Origin: JAPOPJ01 sp964538885
GTDB lineage: Archaea; Thermoproteota; Nitrososphaeria; Nitrososphaerales; Nitrosopumilaceae
Assembly (NCBI GenBank): GCA_964538885.1
Contig: CAZIHR010000003.1
Span: 1-48,450 of the forward strand
Reading direction: 5' to 3'
Length of the DNA stretch: 48,450 nucleotides
The translations under genes were made by a program, and so were the position numbers. Under the pieces are notes generated by a model, which saw nothing but the letters and a program-made list of their open reading frames with translations, ran no database searches and was not told the DNA's origin. Positions 48,352 to 48,450 of this stretch are shown in pieces (the stretch's first letter is position 1; each line of letters begins with the position of its first letter).

Positions 48352-48450
48352 CCTTCCGTAACGAAAAAGTTACGGCCCCATTGAAGCTGGGCACTTGGTA
48401 TTGGCATGGCCGTAATATTTGGGACCTTCCGTAACGAAAAAGTTACGGCC
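48352..48450. CRISPR. CRISPR array, first repeat, spacer and start of repeat two
   Basis: The sequence CCTTCCGTAACG, AAAAAGTTACGGCC occurs at 48352-48377 and again at 48425-48450, where the window ends, so the period is 73. The first copy continues CCATTGAAGC, which fits the common ATTGAA(A/G)C repeat end; I take the repeat as 36 bases (48352-48387) and the spacer as 37 (48388-48424). The repeat has a 7-bp stem CCGTAAC/GTTACGG around a GAAAAA loop. Orientation: hairpin first and ATTGAAGC last on the plus strand, away from cas genes. Only one spacer is visible; the rest of the array and any effector genes lie outside the window. Confidence 0.9.

Overview
The window is archaeal and fits a Nitrososphaerota (Thaumarchaeota) genome, most likely of the Nitrosopumilales. 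It encodes both subunits of the D-family DNA polymerase, an Orc1/Cdc6 initiator next to an origin with ORB-type repeats, a GINS subunit, a CdvB/ESCRT-III-like division protein, geranylgeranylglyceryl phosphate synthase for ether lipids, a thermosome with a GGM-rich tail and an archaeal CCA-adding enzyme. Many genes have an AT-rich TATA-like box 20-30 bases before the start codon and no Shine-Dalgarno, as expected for leaderless archaeal transcripts. Base composition looks moderate (around 40% GC by eye). No ammonia oxidation gene lies in the window, so that metabolism is only inferred from the lineage.

Region 1 (1-10.8 kb) is loosely packed: two paralogous secreted proteins that share a nearly identical 135-bp block, a 48-residue zinc ribbon, decayed reading frames, a surface protein, a cation/proton antiporter, a hemerythrin-like protein, a convergent APS kinase / PAP phosphatase pair, a candidate structured RNA, and a CdvB paralog beside a coiled-coil protein and a SpoIIM-like membrane protein.

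Region 2 (11-26.5 kb) is the conserved replication core. In order it holds PolD small subunit, Cdc6/Orc1, a putative oriC (13.71-14.01 kb, four ORB-like elements around AT-rich DNA), a small winged-helix-like protein, an AbrB-type protein, a membrane-anchored winged-helix regulator, GGGP synthase, PolD large subunit, serine hydroxymethyltransferase, thermosome, glutamine synthetase, GINS and an AN1 zinc finger protein.

Region 3 (26.5-39.5 kb) mixes housekeeping and accessory DNA. It has a broken integrase-type transposase, a TPR protein, an SDR oxidoreductase, tRNA-Pro(GGG), a tRNA-like relic, an RNA operon (ThpR, CCA-adding enzyme, Bud32-like kinase), the UPF0200/UPF0201 pair, Sir2, RNase Z, PRPP synthetase and a large MscS channel. 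Between RNase Z and PRPP synthetase sits a 1.2-kb island carrying an MNT-HEPN toxin-antitoxin pair, bounded by 74-bp direct repeats that are duplicated host sequence.

Region 4 (39.6-48.45 kb) has a lysine 2,3-aminomutase-like radical SAM enzyme, a second divergent glutamine synthetase, a secreted protein with a possible N-terminal histidine, an 883-residue UvrD-type helicase with a C-terminal RecB/Cas4-like nuclease domain, and then a CRISPR adaptation module: a Cas4-Cas1 fusion, Cas2, a leader and the first repeats of an array that runs off the window. No CRISPR effector gene is visible.
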